Part shown: positions 8,082-17,500 of the stretch, in pieces
How positions within the stretch are numbered: the stretch's first letter is position 1
Layout of the letters: every line of letters begins with the position of its first letter
Source: Hirudo medicinalis
Lineage: Eukaryota; Annelida; Clitellata; Hirudinida; Hirudinidae
Reading direction: 5' to 3'
Length of the DNA stretch: 64,000 nucleotides
Assembly (NCBI GenBank): GCA_011800805.1
Contig: MPNW01000217.1
Location: forward strand, 1 to 64,000
The notes under the pieces: model-generated
What the model saw: only the letters and a program-made list of their open reading frames with translations
Databases searched by the model: none
Told to the model about the DNA's origin: nothing
Program-made: the position numbers and the translations under genes

Positions 8082-9503
8082 ATGAAGGATTTTCACCAAC
8101 ACGATGAAGAAAAAGATCAAGAATTAGAGGAGCTGTTACAGCATTACGAAAATTATCGGAAAGGAAGTCAAGGATTTTATATAGATGAAGAATCTCTTGA
8201 AAAGATAATCAACTATTTTGAAAGCCAAGAACAATATTTGAAGGCCTTTCAGGCTGTAACAATAGCCGCCGAGCAATTTCCCTATTCGGCATCGTTGTTG
8301 ATCAAAAAGGCCGACTTGTTGCTTCACAGGCGCAATTATGAAGAAGCATTAGAATTATTGGAACAAGCCTCAGTTTTGGACAACAATAGCATAGATATTT
8401 ATATACTAAAAACCGAAGCCTATTTGGCTTTAGATAGGCAAGAAGATGCGGTAACTCTGTTAAACGAAGCATTGGCACTGTTTGATGAAGAAGATAAAAT
8501 AGACCTTCTGTTTGAACTATCGGATGTGTACGACGATTACGAAGACTTTGACAAAGTATTTGATTGCTTGCGAGAAATACTGCTGCAAGATCCGCAAAAC
8601 GAAGAGGCGCTGTATAAAATATGCTTTTGGACAGATTATACCGGACGAAGCGCTGAAAGCATCGAACTGCACAAAAAAATAATAGATGAATATCCGTACA
8701 GTGAACTGGCATGGTTCAACTTGGGGGCGGCTTTTCAGGGGATAAAACTATACGAGAAAGCAATAGATGCCTACCAATATGCACTGGTAATAGACGAAAA
8801 AATGGACTATGCCTATCGAAATATTGGCGATGCTTACATCAAGTTGCGCAAATACAAAGATGCAATCGAAAATTTGGAAAAAGTGTTGGAACTGGCAAAG
8901 CCTGAAGATGTAATATACGAGGCAATAGGGTATTGTTTCGAAAAAATGAAAAACTATGCCCAAGCCAGATTTTATTATAGAAAAGCATCACACCTCAACC
9001 CCGACTTTAGCTATTTAACCTACAAAATAGCTTACACCTACTATAAAGAGCAGCAATACGAAGCCTGTGCCAAGCAGTTGGATGCCGCATTAAAGTTAAA
9101 GCGAAACAAGCCCGAATGCAACCTGTTGATGGGTGAGTGCAAAATGATTTTGGGTTACACCAAAGAAGCCTTGCAGTATTTTACCAATGTGGTGAGGCTT
9201 CGGCCCAAATCGGCAATTGGGTGGGAAGCACTTATCAAATGTTTATACGATGCACAATATTATGACGAGGCTTTGATTCAGCTACGCAATGCAGCATCGG
9301 TAATTGAAGGTAAACCTTTATTTACGTACTACAAAGCCCTTGTATTTTTCGCACAAGGAAGAAAAAAACAAGCGTTGACCTATCTGGAAGAAGCATTGAT
9401 ACTGGCTCCTGCCCAATTAAAAAAGATGCTGCAAATCAATCCTGCCATGTTGCAGCATCAGCAAGTAGCCGATTTGATTTTGAAATACAAGAAGAAAAAG
9501 TGA
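8082..9503 (+). CDS. tetratricopeptide repeat protein
   Basis: The 473 residues are almost entirely consecutive TPR helices. Repeats such as SELAWFNLGAAFQGIKLYEK, MDYAYRNIGDAYIKLRKYKD and PDFSYLTYKIAYTYYKEQQY recur every 34 residues or so. There is no signal peptide or membrane segment, so it is probably a cytoplasmic scaffold. The partner is unknown. The start is supported by a purine-rich GGAGGAG five bases upstream of the ATG, an unusually good ribosome site for this group. A MITE sits 22 nt after the stop. Confidence 0.9.
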   Translation: MKDFHQHDEEKDQELEELLQHYENYRKGSQGFYIDEESLEKIINYFESQEQYLKAFQAVTIAAEQFPYSASLLIKKADLLLHRRNYEEALELLEQASVLDNNSIDIYILKTEAYLALDRQEDAVTLLNEALALFDEEDKIDLLFELSDVYDDYEDFDKVFDCLREILLQDPQNEEALYKICFWTDYTGRSAESIELHKKIIDEYPYSELAWFNLGAAFQGIKLYEKAIDAYQYALVIDEKMDYAYRNIGDAYIKLRKYKDAIENLEKVLELAKPEDVIYEAIGYCFEKMKNYAQARFYYRKASHLNPDFSYLTYKIAYTYYKEQQYEACAKQLDAALKLKRNKPECNLLMGECKMILGYTKEALQYFTNVVRLRPKSAIGWEALIKCLYDAQYYDEALIQLRNAASVIEGKPLFTYYKALVFFAQGRKKQALTYLEEALILAPAQLKKMLQINPAMLQHQQVADLILKYKKKK

Positions 9504-9522
9504 GTTCAATAAGTTTTTGCAC

Positions 9523-9699
9523 TTAGAGCCTGTTTAAAAATAAAATGTGAAAATGATTAAGATTAATTTCACACAGGAAATCACCTTTTTGGAGCTTAAA
9601 ACTTACACTCCCGAACGTGAATTTTGTGAAGTTCATTTGAAAAACTCCCGAATTATAAGTTATAAGGGTTTTAAGATAGTATTTTTAAACAGGCTCTTA
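9523..9699. mobile_element. 171-bp MITE with IS5-type ends
   Basis: Perfect 17-bp terminal inverted repeats bound the element: GAGCCTGTTTAAAAATA at 9526-9542 and its complement at 9680-9696. They are flanked by a direct TTA at 9523-9525 and 9697-9699, consistent with the 3-bp TNA target duplication of IS1031-like IS5 elements. The interior has no credible gene; a 68-codon open frame simply crosses it. The end sequence nearly equals that beside the IS5-type transposase tail at 40450, which suggests the same transposase family moved it. Confidence 0.8.
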
Positions 9700-9700
9700 G

Positions 9701-9727
9701 ATAATAATGTACATTGTACATTATTAT
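9701..9727. repeat. perfect 13-bp palindrome upstream of the comA-like gene
   Basis: ATAATAATGTACA and its exact complement flank a single central T. It lies 62 nt upstream of the phosphosulfolactate synthase start and directly beside the MITE target repeat. It could be an operator for the comA-aroE pair, or a weak terminator for the TPR gene. There is no T-run. Confidence 0.6.
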
Positions 9728-9789
9728 CCTGCCAATTATTGAACAATATATAATACATTCGCTCCCACACACACAATTAGGTTTAGGAA

Positions 9790-10563
9790 ATGAAGTTTAA
9801 TCTAACTCAACTACCCGACAGACAAAAACAGCCGCGCGCTTATGGGCTTACAATGGTGATGGATAAAGGACTGAGCTTGGAAGAAGCCAAAAACTTTATG
9901 GATGTAGGTCAATCCCATGTAGATATTGTAAAACTTGGATTCGGCACCGCGGTAGTAACACCCAAGTTGGAAGAAAAAATAGCATTGTATAAATCTTGCG
10001 GCATGGCCGTTTACTTTGGAGGCACTTTGTTTGAGGCCTATTTGGCACGCAATCAAATACAGGACTATGTAAATATGTGCAAATCTTTTAGTGTAAATTA
10101 TATGGAGGTAAGCGATGGTTCCATCATTATTCCCCACGCCGAAAAATGCGGTTACATAGAAAAACTTACGCAACACGGTACTGTGCTTAGCGAAGTAGGA
10201 AGTAAAGATGCCACACATATTATACCACCCTATAAATGGATAGAGCTGATGAAAGCAGAACTGGAGGCGGGATCTTCTTACGTGATAGCCGAAGCTCGCG
10301 AAGCCGGAAATGTAGGTATTTATAGAGGTTCTGGCGAAGTAAGAGAAGGGCTGGTACAAGAAATATTAACACAAATTCCATCAGAAAAAATAATTTGGGA
10401 GGCACCTCAAAAGGCACAGCAGCTATACTTTTTGGAGTTGGTGGGCTGCAACGTAAATTTAGGCAACATTCCCGCCAACGAAGTAATCGCTTTAGAAGCC
10501 ATGCGGATAGGTCTTAGGGGAGATACCTTCAATTTATACCTCAATAAAACCACTACCGCCTGA
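9790..10563 (+). CDS. phosphosulfolactate synthase, ComA family
   Basis: ComA adds sulfite to phosphoenolpyruvate to form phosphosulfolactate, the first step of coenzyme M synthesis in methanogens. This 257-residue TIM-barrel protein carries family stretches such as YGLTMVMDKGLS, HVDIVKLGFGTAVV, VYFGGTLFEAYLARN, MEVSDGSI and VIAEAREAGNVGIYRGSGEVR. Bacteroidota do not make coenzyme M. A plausible use is supply of a C3 sulfonate such as sulfolactate or cysteate, perhaps for sulfonolipids, but no sulfonolipid gene is adjacent. Its TGA overlaps the aroE ATG by one base. Confidence 0.85.
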   Translation: MKFNLTQLPDRQKQPRAYGLTMVMDKGLSLEEAKNFMDVGQSHVDIVKLGFGTAVVTPKLEEKIALYKSCGMAVYFGGTLFEAYLARNQIQDYVNMCKSFSVNYMEVSDGSIIIPHAEKCGYIEKLTQHGTVLSEVGSKDATHIIPPYKWIELMKAELEAGSSYVIAEAREAGNVGIYRGSGEVREGLVQEILTQIPSEKIIWEAPQKAQQLYFLELVGCNVNLGNIPANEVIALEAMRIGLRGDTFNLYLNKTTTA

Positions 10564-11315
10564 TGAATTTATATGGTCTTATTGGAATGCCGTTATCTCA
10601 GTCCTTTTCAAAAAGATACTTCACCGAAAAATTTGAAAAAGAACAAATCACCGGTGTGCAATATGACCTTTTCCCATTGGGCAATATTGCGATGCTAAAT
10701 GATTTGCTCAGCCAATATCCTAACCTAAAGGGCCTCAATGTAACCATACCCTACAAAGAACAGGTATTGTCTTTTCTTCAACAGTTAGACCGGGATGCTG
10801 AAACAATTGGCGCCGTTAATTGTATCAAGATTTCAAACCGTAGTTTAACGGGTTACAATGCCGATGCACCTGCCTTTAAACACACACTATTACCGCTACT
10901 TCAACCACACCACACTCAGGCATTAATATTGGGAACTGGCGGTGCATCCAAAGCAGTTGCCTATGTGTTAAAGAATATGGGAATAACATACGCGTTTGTA
11001 TCGCGCCACAAGGGTAAAGCGAGTACTTATGTCTATGAAGATTTGAATCAGGAGATAATGACCTCCTTCTCACTTATTATCAATACCACCCCATTGGGCA
11101 GTTATCCCAAAGTAGGTAGCCTTCCTAATATTCCTTACAGGTACCTTTCCGAAAAAAATTATTTGTACGATTTGGTGTACAATCCTACCAAAACTTTGTT
11201 TTTACAAAAAGGCGAAGAACGCGGTGCCATCATTAAAAATGGGTACGATATGCTGGTAGGCCAAGCTGAGCGAAGTTGGGATATTTGGAACGAAGAAAGA
11301 ATAGTTGAGCAATAA
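10563..11315 (+). CDS. aroE: shikimate dehydrogenase
   Basis: AroE reduces 3-dehydroshikimate to shikimate with NADPH in aromatic amino-acid synthesis. The 250-residue protein has the substrate site GLIGMPLSQSFSKRYF, the catalytic Lys region GLNVTIPYKEQV, the Rossmann motif LGTGGASKAV, and NTTPLGSYP. Length is near the lower end for AroE, which is normal in Bacteroidota. It is translationally coupled to the ComA-like gene through a TGATG overlap. Confidence 0.93.
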   Translation: MNLYGLIGMPLSQSFSKRYFTEKFEKEQITGVQYDLFPLGNIAMLNDLLSQYPNLKGLNVTIPYKEQVLSFLQQLDRDAETIGAVNCIKISNRSLTGYNADAPAFKHTLLPLLQPHHTQALILGTGGASKAVAYVLKNMGITYAFVSRHKGKASTYVYEDLNQEIMTSFSLIINTTPLGSYPKVGSLPNIPYRYLSEKNYLYDLVYNPTKTLFLQKGEERGAIIKNGYDMLVGQAERSWDIWNEERIVEQ

Positions 11316-11328
11316 GACGGATGCTTTA

Positions 11329-11349
11329 AAAATCGCACTTATTACCCGA
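11329..11349 (+). repeat. possible IS5-type transposase footprint
   Basis: A 21-nt segment starting AAAATCGCACTTATTACC matches 19 of 21 bases at 7349-7369, inside the decayed IS5-type transposase. In both places it can encode KIALIT, which fits the extreme C-terminus of such transposases. It is short, so shared descent is an inference. Confidence 0.35.
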
Positions 11350-11370
11350 GCTTACATAAAAAATAAACAG

Positions 11371-11799
11371 ATGAAAATAAAATATATAAAATCTTGTATT
11401 TTTATTTTGATGTTTTTGATAGTGGCATGCAGTACGAGTCCCAAACGAACAGCGGTACCGCCGCAAGCTGTGGGTTTAAAGCTCAATGAAAGCATCACTT
11501 TCGGAGAACTGGCTATTACGATAAAACAAATTAACGACAATCGATGTCCCAAAAATGCCAATTGCATTAGGCAGGGAGAGGCGGTTGTTGTGTTGAATAT
11601 AGTAGTAAACAATAAAAGCGAACGCAACATCAACCTTTGCATCGGAGCCGATTGTACGGCGAGAGGTTTGAACGAATCCTATAAGTTATCCGCTGAGGAT
11701 AAAAAATATCTTTTTAAACTAGACAGCGTCACGCCCTATCCTAGAACTAATATAACAGAAGAAAAGAGAGCGTTTTTTTCTGTAGGTTGGTCTCTGTAA
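11371..11799 (+). CDS. putative lipoprotein
   Basis: From the ATG at 11371 the product begins MKIKYIKSCIFILMFLIVAC, a signal peptide with a lipobox whose Cys would be lipidated. The roughly 120-residue mature part has four cysteines (RCPKNANCI, LCIGADCT) likely paired as disulfides. I do not recognise a functional domain. The longer frame back to 11305 passes through the IS-like footprint and would destroy the signal peptide, so it is rejected as the start. The DCC-family gene begins 1 nt after the stop, so the two may be co-transcribed. Confidence 0.75.
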   Translation: MKIKYIKSCIFILMFLIVACSTSPKRTAVPPQAVGLKLNESITFGELAITIKQINDNRCPKNANCIRQGEAVVVLNIVVNNKSERNINLCIGADCTARGLNESYKLSAEDKKYLFKLDSVTPYPRTNITEEKRAFFSVGWSL

Positions 11800-11800
11800 A

Positions 11801-12205
11801 ATGAGTAACAATACGCACATTCTACTATTTGACGGCGTTTGCAATCTTTGCAACAGTGCAGTGCGTTTTGTGATAAAGAACGACCATCAAAAACGGTTTC
11901 GGTTTGCATCATTACAATCCGATGCGGGGAAGCGATTGTTGCAATCGGTTGGATTGCCCGAAAATCACATCCATTCAATTGTGTACATTACAGGTAATAA
12001 CGTATACATAAAGTCTGACGCGGCGTTGAAGGCTGCATGCCAACTTAAGCCGCCTGTTAAACTGCTGGTAATATTGCTTATTGTGCCCAAATTTATTAGA
12101 GATGCAATGTACAATTGGGTGGCTAAAAATCGTTATCAATGGTTTGGTAAAAAAGAAACATGTATGATTCCGACCACCGAACTAAAAAGCCGTTTTATAG
12201 AATAG
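11801..12205 (+). CDS. DCC-family thiol-disulfide oxidoreductase (DUF393)
   Basis: This is a 134-residue cytoplasmic-type protein with the family signature LLFDGVCNLCNSAVRFVIKND (DxVCxLC redox pair) at the N-terminus, then FRFASLQSDAGKRLL and SDAALKA. Members are small thioredoxin-fold proteins predicted to act in thiol exchange. No specific substrate is known. Length is typical. It follows the lipoprotein gene directly. Confidence 0.88.
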   Translation: MSNNTHILLFDGVCNLCNSAVRFVIKNDHQKRFRFASLQSDAGKRLLQSVGLPENHIHSIVYITGNNVYIKSDAALKAACQLKPPVKLLVILLIVPKFIRDAMYNWVAKNRYQWFGKKETCMIPTTELKSRFIE

Positions 12206-12535
12206 CATTCATGCAAGGCAGGTCATTACTTCATGTCCGTTCTTCACCACACATTTCCGAAAGGGTGCTCTATCCCCCAACCACGGCCGTCGAAAAAAGA
12301 GATAACATTAACCGTTAAAGAAAACACACTATTCATATGTAATCTTACATCATTACCTAACCTGTCAGATTAAGTAATGACAATTACGGTGTAGAAACCT
12401 TTGCAGACATCTATACAGACTATTTGATTAGTTCAGTAACTCAAACAACGGCGACGGGCCTTGCTCAATTATTAGGGATAAAACATGATAAAATTGCGCA
12501 GGCGTTAGCCCAATGTCATTTAGTTAGTTGATTAA
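12206..12535. other. gene-free stretch with a transposase stub
   Basis: From 12206 to about 12390 I see nothing recognisable. From 12391 there is a transposase fragment (separate entry), which stops 5 nt short of the IS256 end. No tRNA or terminator was identified. Confidence 0.6.
12391..12531 (+). pseudogene. N-terminal fragment of a DDE transposase (IS4/IS701-like)
   Basis: One frame reads FADIYTDYLISSVTQTTATG followed by LAQLLGIKHDKIAQAL and ends at a TGA. That is the typical start of IS4/IS701-type transposases (DYTDYLI..TATGLS.L..HDKITRFL). No further transposase sequence follows beyond the IS256 element. Confidence 0.6.
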
Positions 12536-12607
12536 GAGAGTGTAAAATAAATTGTGTAAACGGATTAAGCCTCTGCATTTAGAGGCGGCATCTGTTGTCA
12601 AAGATAG

Positions 12608-13607
12608 TTAGAACTGATGGAGTATGAACCCCCAATTTTGGATGGGCATACTCCATTTTTTTNNNNNNNNNNNNNNNNNNNNNNNNNNNNNNNNNNNNNN
12701 NNNNNNNNNNNNNNNNNNNNNNNNNNNNNNNNNNNNNNNNNNNNNNNNNNNNNNNNNNNNNNNNNNNNNNNNNNNNNNNNNNNNNNNNNNNNNNNNNNNN
12801 NNNNNNNNNNNNNNNNNNNNNNNNNNNNNNNNNNNNNNNNNNNNNNNNNNNNNNNNNNNNNNNNNNNNNNNNNNNNNNNNNNNNNNNNNNNNNNNNNNNN
12901 NNNNNNNNNNNNNNNNNNNNNNNAGGTAAATACACTTGTTGATGTATTTACCGTTCTGCTTTACTTTGAGCACAATACCATCCATCCAAACGCTATAATA
13001 CACGGCTTCCAATGGGCGTTGTTGCCATTCTTTGACGTGTTCGATGATACGATTAGTAACATTGGAAATCGTTCCTTCGCTCACATCAACACCATATACC
13101 TGTTTTACCTGTTCAACGATATCAGATGTTGTCATACCCCGGCTATACATGCCAACAGTAGACGATTCGAGCTTATCGCTCATCGGTTGCCCTTTAGGTA
13201 TAAGCTGCGGCTCAAACTCGCTGTTGCGATCCTAGGAATATTCAGGACCATGTCCCCCAGTGACTGGGTTTTCACTTTTTTAGGATAGGTGCCGTTACGG
13301 CTGTTGCCACTATTGTTGGCATCTTTAGCATGCTTTTCATAACCGAGATGGTTATCAAGTTCAGCCTGCAACATCTGCTGCACGCCCTGCTTGTAGAGGT
13401 CATTAAAAAATGAGTTGAAATCTTCCTTGCTTGTAAATTGTTTGAAGAAATCTTTGGGTAGTTTGTTGTCTTGTTCCATAAANCAAGTTCAGCCTGCAAC
13501 ATCTGCTGCACGCCCTGCTTGTAGAGGTCATTAAAAAATGAGTTGAAATCTTCCTTGCTTGTAAATTGTTTGAAGAAATCTTTGGGTAGTTTGTTGTCTT
13601 GTTCCAT
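12608..13607 (-). pseudogene. IS256-family transposase, gapped and frameshifted
   Basis: The N-terminus MEQDNKLPKDFFKQFTSK, the RNGTYPKKV segment, the Asp-bearing VWMDGIVLKVKQNGKY and the C-terminal KKWSMPIQNWGFILHQ are typical of IS256 mutator-type transposases. The reading is damaged by a single-base loss at about 13232 (CCTAGGATCGC, where one more base would join PR to DRNSEFEPQ), by 261 N, by a single N with an exact 127-bp duplication, and by a frame change just before the stop. Some or all of this may be assembly error. Confidence 0.8.
12663..12923. other. assembly gap (261 N)
   Basis: This is a run of undetermined bases within the IS256 transposase. The true length is unknown. The continuity of the left and right halves of the window across it depends on scaffolding. 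Confidence 0.99.
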
Positions 13608-13610
13608 AAA
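13356..13610. repeat. exact 127-bp duplication around a single N
   Basis: Positions 13356-13482 and 13484-13610 are identical, with one N (13483) between. The duplicated part is the 5' end of the transposase gene. Two overlapping contigs joined without merging would give exactly this picture. Confidence 0.85.
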
Positions 13611-13661
13611 ACTGTATTTAAAGTTAAAAAATCCGGGACAAAGTACCAGCCGCAAGCCGGG

Positions 13662-13710
13662 CTCGGTTCGCTTCGTTCGGCTCCGCTACGCTCCGCCTCA
13701 CTCCGCTTCA
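13662..13710. repeat. GC-rich degenerate 10-bp tandem repeat
   Basis: Five consecutive units of about 10 bp resemble CTCCGCTTCG: CTCGGTTCG, CTTCGTTCGG, CTCCGCTACG, CTCCGCCTCA, CTCCGCTTCA. They sit inside the IS256 element between the transposase start and the right end, in otherwise AT-rich surroundings. Confidence 0.65.
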
Positions 13711-13884
13711 CCGGCCCTGTGGTTAACTCTCTTATACAGTTACTTAATATCTATTTACACAAAGAACTAAACACTACCAATGAATTTCTTCTTGGGTTGC
13801 CGAAAAGCACACTCTTTTGCAAGCTTTGGACTGTGCTTGGGCTTGTGCGGCTTGTAAATGTGTGTGCTTTTGTGTGTAGGCTTC

Positions 13885-14591
13885 TCATGCTAATAATTTC
13901 TCTAATTTCATCTTCCATTTTTCCCAGTCTTTCATTTCCTTGGTCTGTAAATCTATAAATTTCTGTGTATGGTCGTGATGCATTAAATGACAAAGTTCGT
14001 GTATTATAACATATTCAATGCAGCCTTTTGGTGCTTTAATCAATTCCGGATTTAAACTGATTTTTCCTTTTGGTGTGCAACTTCCCCAACGTGTCGGCAT
14101 GTCTCGTAAAACAATAGAACTTGGTTCTACTTTGTGTTTTTTAAATTTGTCAATATGTGGTGCAGCAATTAAATGGAATTTTGTTCGTGCATGTTGTAAA
14201 TACCAAGCATTTAATAAGTCCTTTGCTCTCGACTTTTCACAGGCTGTCACTTCAATGAATTTGCCTTTTAGCCTAACAGATTCGTCTTTACCTATTTGAA
14301 TTTGTAAACGGTATTGTCTGCCTATATACAAATGGGTTTCACCGCTAATGTATTTTCGTTTTGGTGTCTTTGGTTGAAAGGAAAGAAAGAAGCTTTGTTG
14401 TTTAATTATCCAAGGTGCTTTTTTTTTATTTTCTCCTTCACTTTTTCTATGGTTGTGTCTGTCGGTGCTTTTACCAACACTTCCATTTCGGGAGTGACTG
14501 TAATGCCAAGCGATTTTCTGTCTGAATACTCCAATCGAAAATCTATTGTTCTACTTCCAAACTGTATAGCTGCTGTCATTACTTGTAACAT
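13885..14591 (-). pseudogene. YgjP-like zinc metallopeptidase (DUF45), frameshifted at an A9 tract
   Basis: Two frames together make one YgjP/DUF45 protein. The N-terminal part (14591-14406) is MLQVMTAAIQFGSRTIDFRL to VKEKIKKK. The rest (to 13885) includes KAPWIIKQQSFFLSFQP, RWGSCTPKGKISLNPELIKA and the zinc motif HELCHLMHHDH. They are joined at a run of nine A (plus-strand T at 14419-14427), where ten would keep the frame. The N-terminal start overlaps the 3' end of hsdR by 13 bp. Such peptidases are common beside type I restriction genes. The break could be real, a sequencing error, or bridged by slippage on the A-run. Confidence 0.8.
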
Positions 14592-17500
14592 ATTTTAGCT
14601 ACTTCAATACAATCTTCTGCAATTTTATCCATGTCCTTGAACGACAAGACCATATTGTATTTGTCTCGCACCTCATCAATCAGATAGTCGCCAATTTCAA
14701 TTAGTAATTTGCCTGTGATGTTTGTTTTGTATTGCCAGTCAATAATGGGTTTACCGTTGTCTAAAACAGAATCTTGAATCAGGTCGTCAATTTGTAAAGC
14801 CGTTTGCGTTGAGACTTCTTTTCGAACTACATTGTCTTGAATTTTTTCAGATAATGCCTCAACTGTTAATCCGTAAAATGCTTTGGCAACATCTCTGTCT
14901 TTCAATTGCTCTGGAATATCATTGTCTGTATGAGCCAAAACATTGTTCATGATGTCCTGAACTCTACTCAGGTATTGTGCTTCACTGATTCGTTTGGCTT
15001 CATAGTCTGCAATCGTTTCTTTCAGCATTTGAGAAAACTTTTTATAGAAAGCAGGGTCTTCATCCATCTTCTCGGTAATATGCTTCGCTGTTCTGCTGGC
15101 AATCTTGTCTGCTTTGGCTGCTTTGCCTGTGGTGTTCTCTACTTCCTGCTGAAATTTGTCTTTATCAAAAATGTTTACCAGTTCAGTAATGGTTTCAATT
15201 TTCTCAGTGGTAATGTGTGTGTCAATCAGTTTTTGAATTTGTCCCTCGTATTGTTTGTAATCTATTTCATCGCTGTATCTTTCTACAACTGCTAAACGCA
15301 ATTTCAAGAACATGGTCAAATCTTCTTTGTAGCGGCTGATTACCTTTTCTTCAACTTCCTTATGGAATTGAATTGATGATAAAGCCAGTTTTAAACTCTT
15401 GGCAAAGACAGCCAGTTTATCATAGAACAAAACTCGTATCGCTTCATCTTTCAATAATTGCTGATAGGCTTCTGCGTCTCGCTTATTCGAAATGGTTTTG
15501 AATATATACCAAAGGTCAGAATGCTTTTGCGGTAGCTTTTTAATTTCCTCCGAAATGTTGGTGAGTGTTCCAGCCAAATCTTCTTCATCAAAGTCTTCAA
15601 ATGAAGAGTACATCTGCAAAGCATCATCCAAATTTTCAATCACACCGTAATAGTCAATGATGTAACCAAATTCTTTGTCAGGATAAATGCGGTTTACCCT
15701 CGCAATGGCTTGTAGAAGTTTATGACCTTGTAAATTTCTTGTGAGATATAAAACTGTGTTTTTGGGTTCATCAAAACCAGTAAGTAATTTATCAACTACA
15801 ATAATGATTTCCGGATCTTTCTGATTTTTAAACCGACTGATGATGTTCTTTTCATAGCTTTTTGAATTGCCATGTTCGTCCATCATTTTTTTCCAAAACT
15901 GATTTTCTTTTTCTGTTGACTTTTCATAGGCACTTTCTTCGCCTTCCCGTTCGTCAATGGATGAAATCAAAACTTCGCTGCTTACAATGCCAATTTCATC
16001 CAAATACTCTTTGTACTTGATGGCATTCACTTTTTTATCGCAAACCAACTGACCTTTGAATGGTGTTCTACCTTGCCAGTTGTCACGGAAATGATAACTG
16101 ATGTCCCAAGCAATCATTCTCATTTTTTGCTCGGCTGAATTCAAATGGTCATATCGGGCAAATTTTTTCTTGATGTCGGCTTTTTGATGTTCGGTTAAGG
16201 GTTCCGAAACCATTCCAAAAAACGTATCAATTGGACTTGCATTTACATTTTGTAGTGCCAACCTTCCTTCATAAAGTAGCGGAACAACTGCTTTGTCTTT
16301 TACGGCTTGATCAACCGTGTAAGCATCAATCATTCCGCCAAATTTTTCTGCTGTGCTTTTGTCTTTCTTGAATAGTGGTGTTCCTGTCATGGCAATGAAA
16401 CAGGCATTCGGCAAGGTCTTTTGCATGTCAATATTGAATGTGCCATGCTGCGTTCGGTGTCCTTCATCTACCAAAACAAAAATATCGTGACTTTCTAGGG
16501 GCTTATTAATTTTCTTTACTGCTGCCACAAATTTGTTGATAATGGTGGTTACCACCGTATCACTTTTGCTTTCAAGTGATTCAACCAATCGTTGACCAGT
16601 TGTAGCATTTTCAACAAATCTGCCGCACTTGCGGAATGTGCCTGTAATCTGATTGTCCAAATCGGTTCGGTCTGTCACCAAAACAATTTTTGGATTGCGA
16701 ATGCTTGGCTGCATGGCAATGGCTTGTGCTAACATTACCATCGTTAATGATTTTCCGCTTCCTTGTGTATGCCAGATTACGCCTCCTTTTCGTTTTCCAT
16801 TTTCAACATGCTTGATTCGTTGCATGGATTTTTTAATGGCAAAAAACTGCTGGTAGCGTGCAACTTTCTTTTCTCCATTGTCGAACAACACAAAATTGAA
16901 AACAATGTCCATCAATCGTTCAGGACGACACAAGCCAAACAAATAATTATCCTGCTCGGTTGGTAGAATGTCCTCTTGTTCTATGGCATCAAAGTATTGA
17001 CGAACGTATTTGAAACGGTCAGAAAACAACTGCTCTTTCACTGAAATTGAAAGCGGTTGATTTTTAAGTTGCTGTAATTTGTTTTTGTAGTTGCGTTCTT
17101 CTTCATCGCTGTTGAATTTCGCTTGCCACTTTGTCCAAAATTTTTCTGGTGTGGCATTGGTTGCGTAGGCGGCTTCTTGTGTAGCGATGCTCAAAGTAAG
17201 TTGCGAATACACATACAAACTTCTGATTCCATCTTCTTGCTGATTGCGCAAATGCTGACTTATACCCTGTTTCAAAGGCTCTTTCATGTCTGGTCGTTTG
17301 CACTCGATAATGCAAAGCGGAATGCCATTCACAAACAAAACCAAATCGGGGCGGTAATGCTCTTTGCTGGCGCTTCGCATTACGCTGAGTTCTTCGGTTA
17401 CATGAAATACATTATTGCTGATGTTTTTCCAGTCAATGTATTGCAGGGTGAAACTCTTTTTGTCGCCATCTACACTCTGTTCCAATGCCTGACCTAAAGT

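Larger units (their letters stand above)
12536..13778 (-). mobile_element. IS256-family insertion sequence containing the scaffold gap
   Basis: Imperfect terminal inverted repeats run inward from 12536 (GAGAGTGTAAAATAAATTGT and on) and, reversed, from 13778 (GGTAGTGTTTAGTTCTTTGT and on). They share the AGTGT and TTGTGTAAA blocks in register. Between them is an IS256-type transposase on the minus strand. The flanking 8-mers (TTGATTAA on the left, AATGAATT on the right) do not match, so no target duplication is visible. Confidence 0.75.

Noticed and set aside
9547..9753. 68-codon open frame
   Set aside because: It lies across the MITE and out past its end, so it is an accident of the element.
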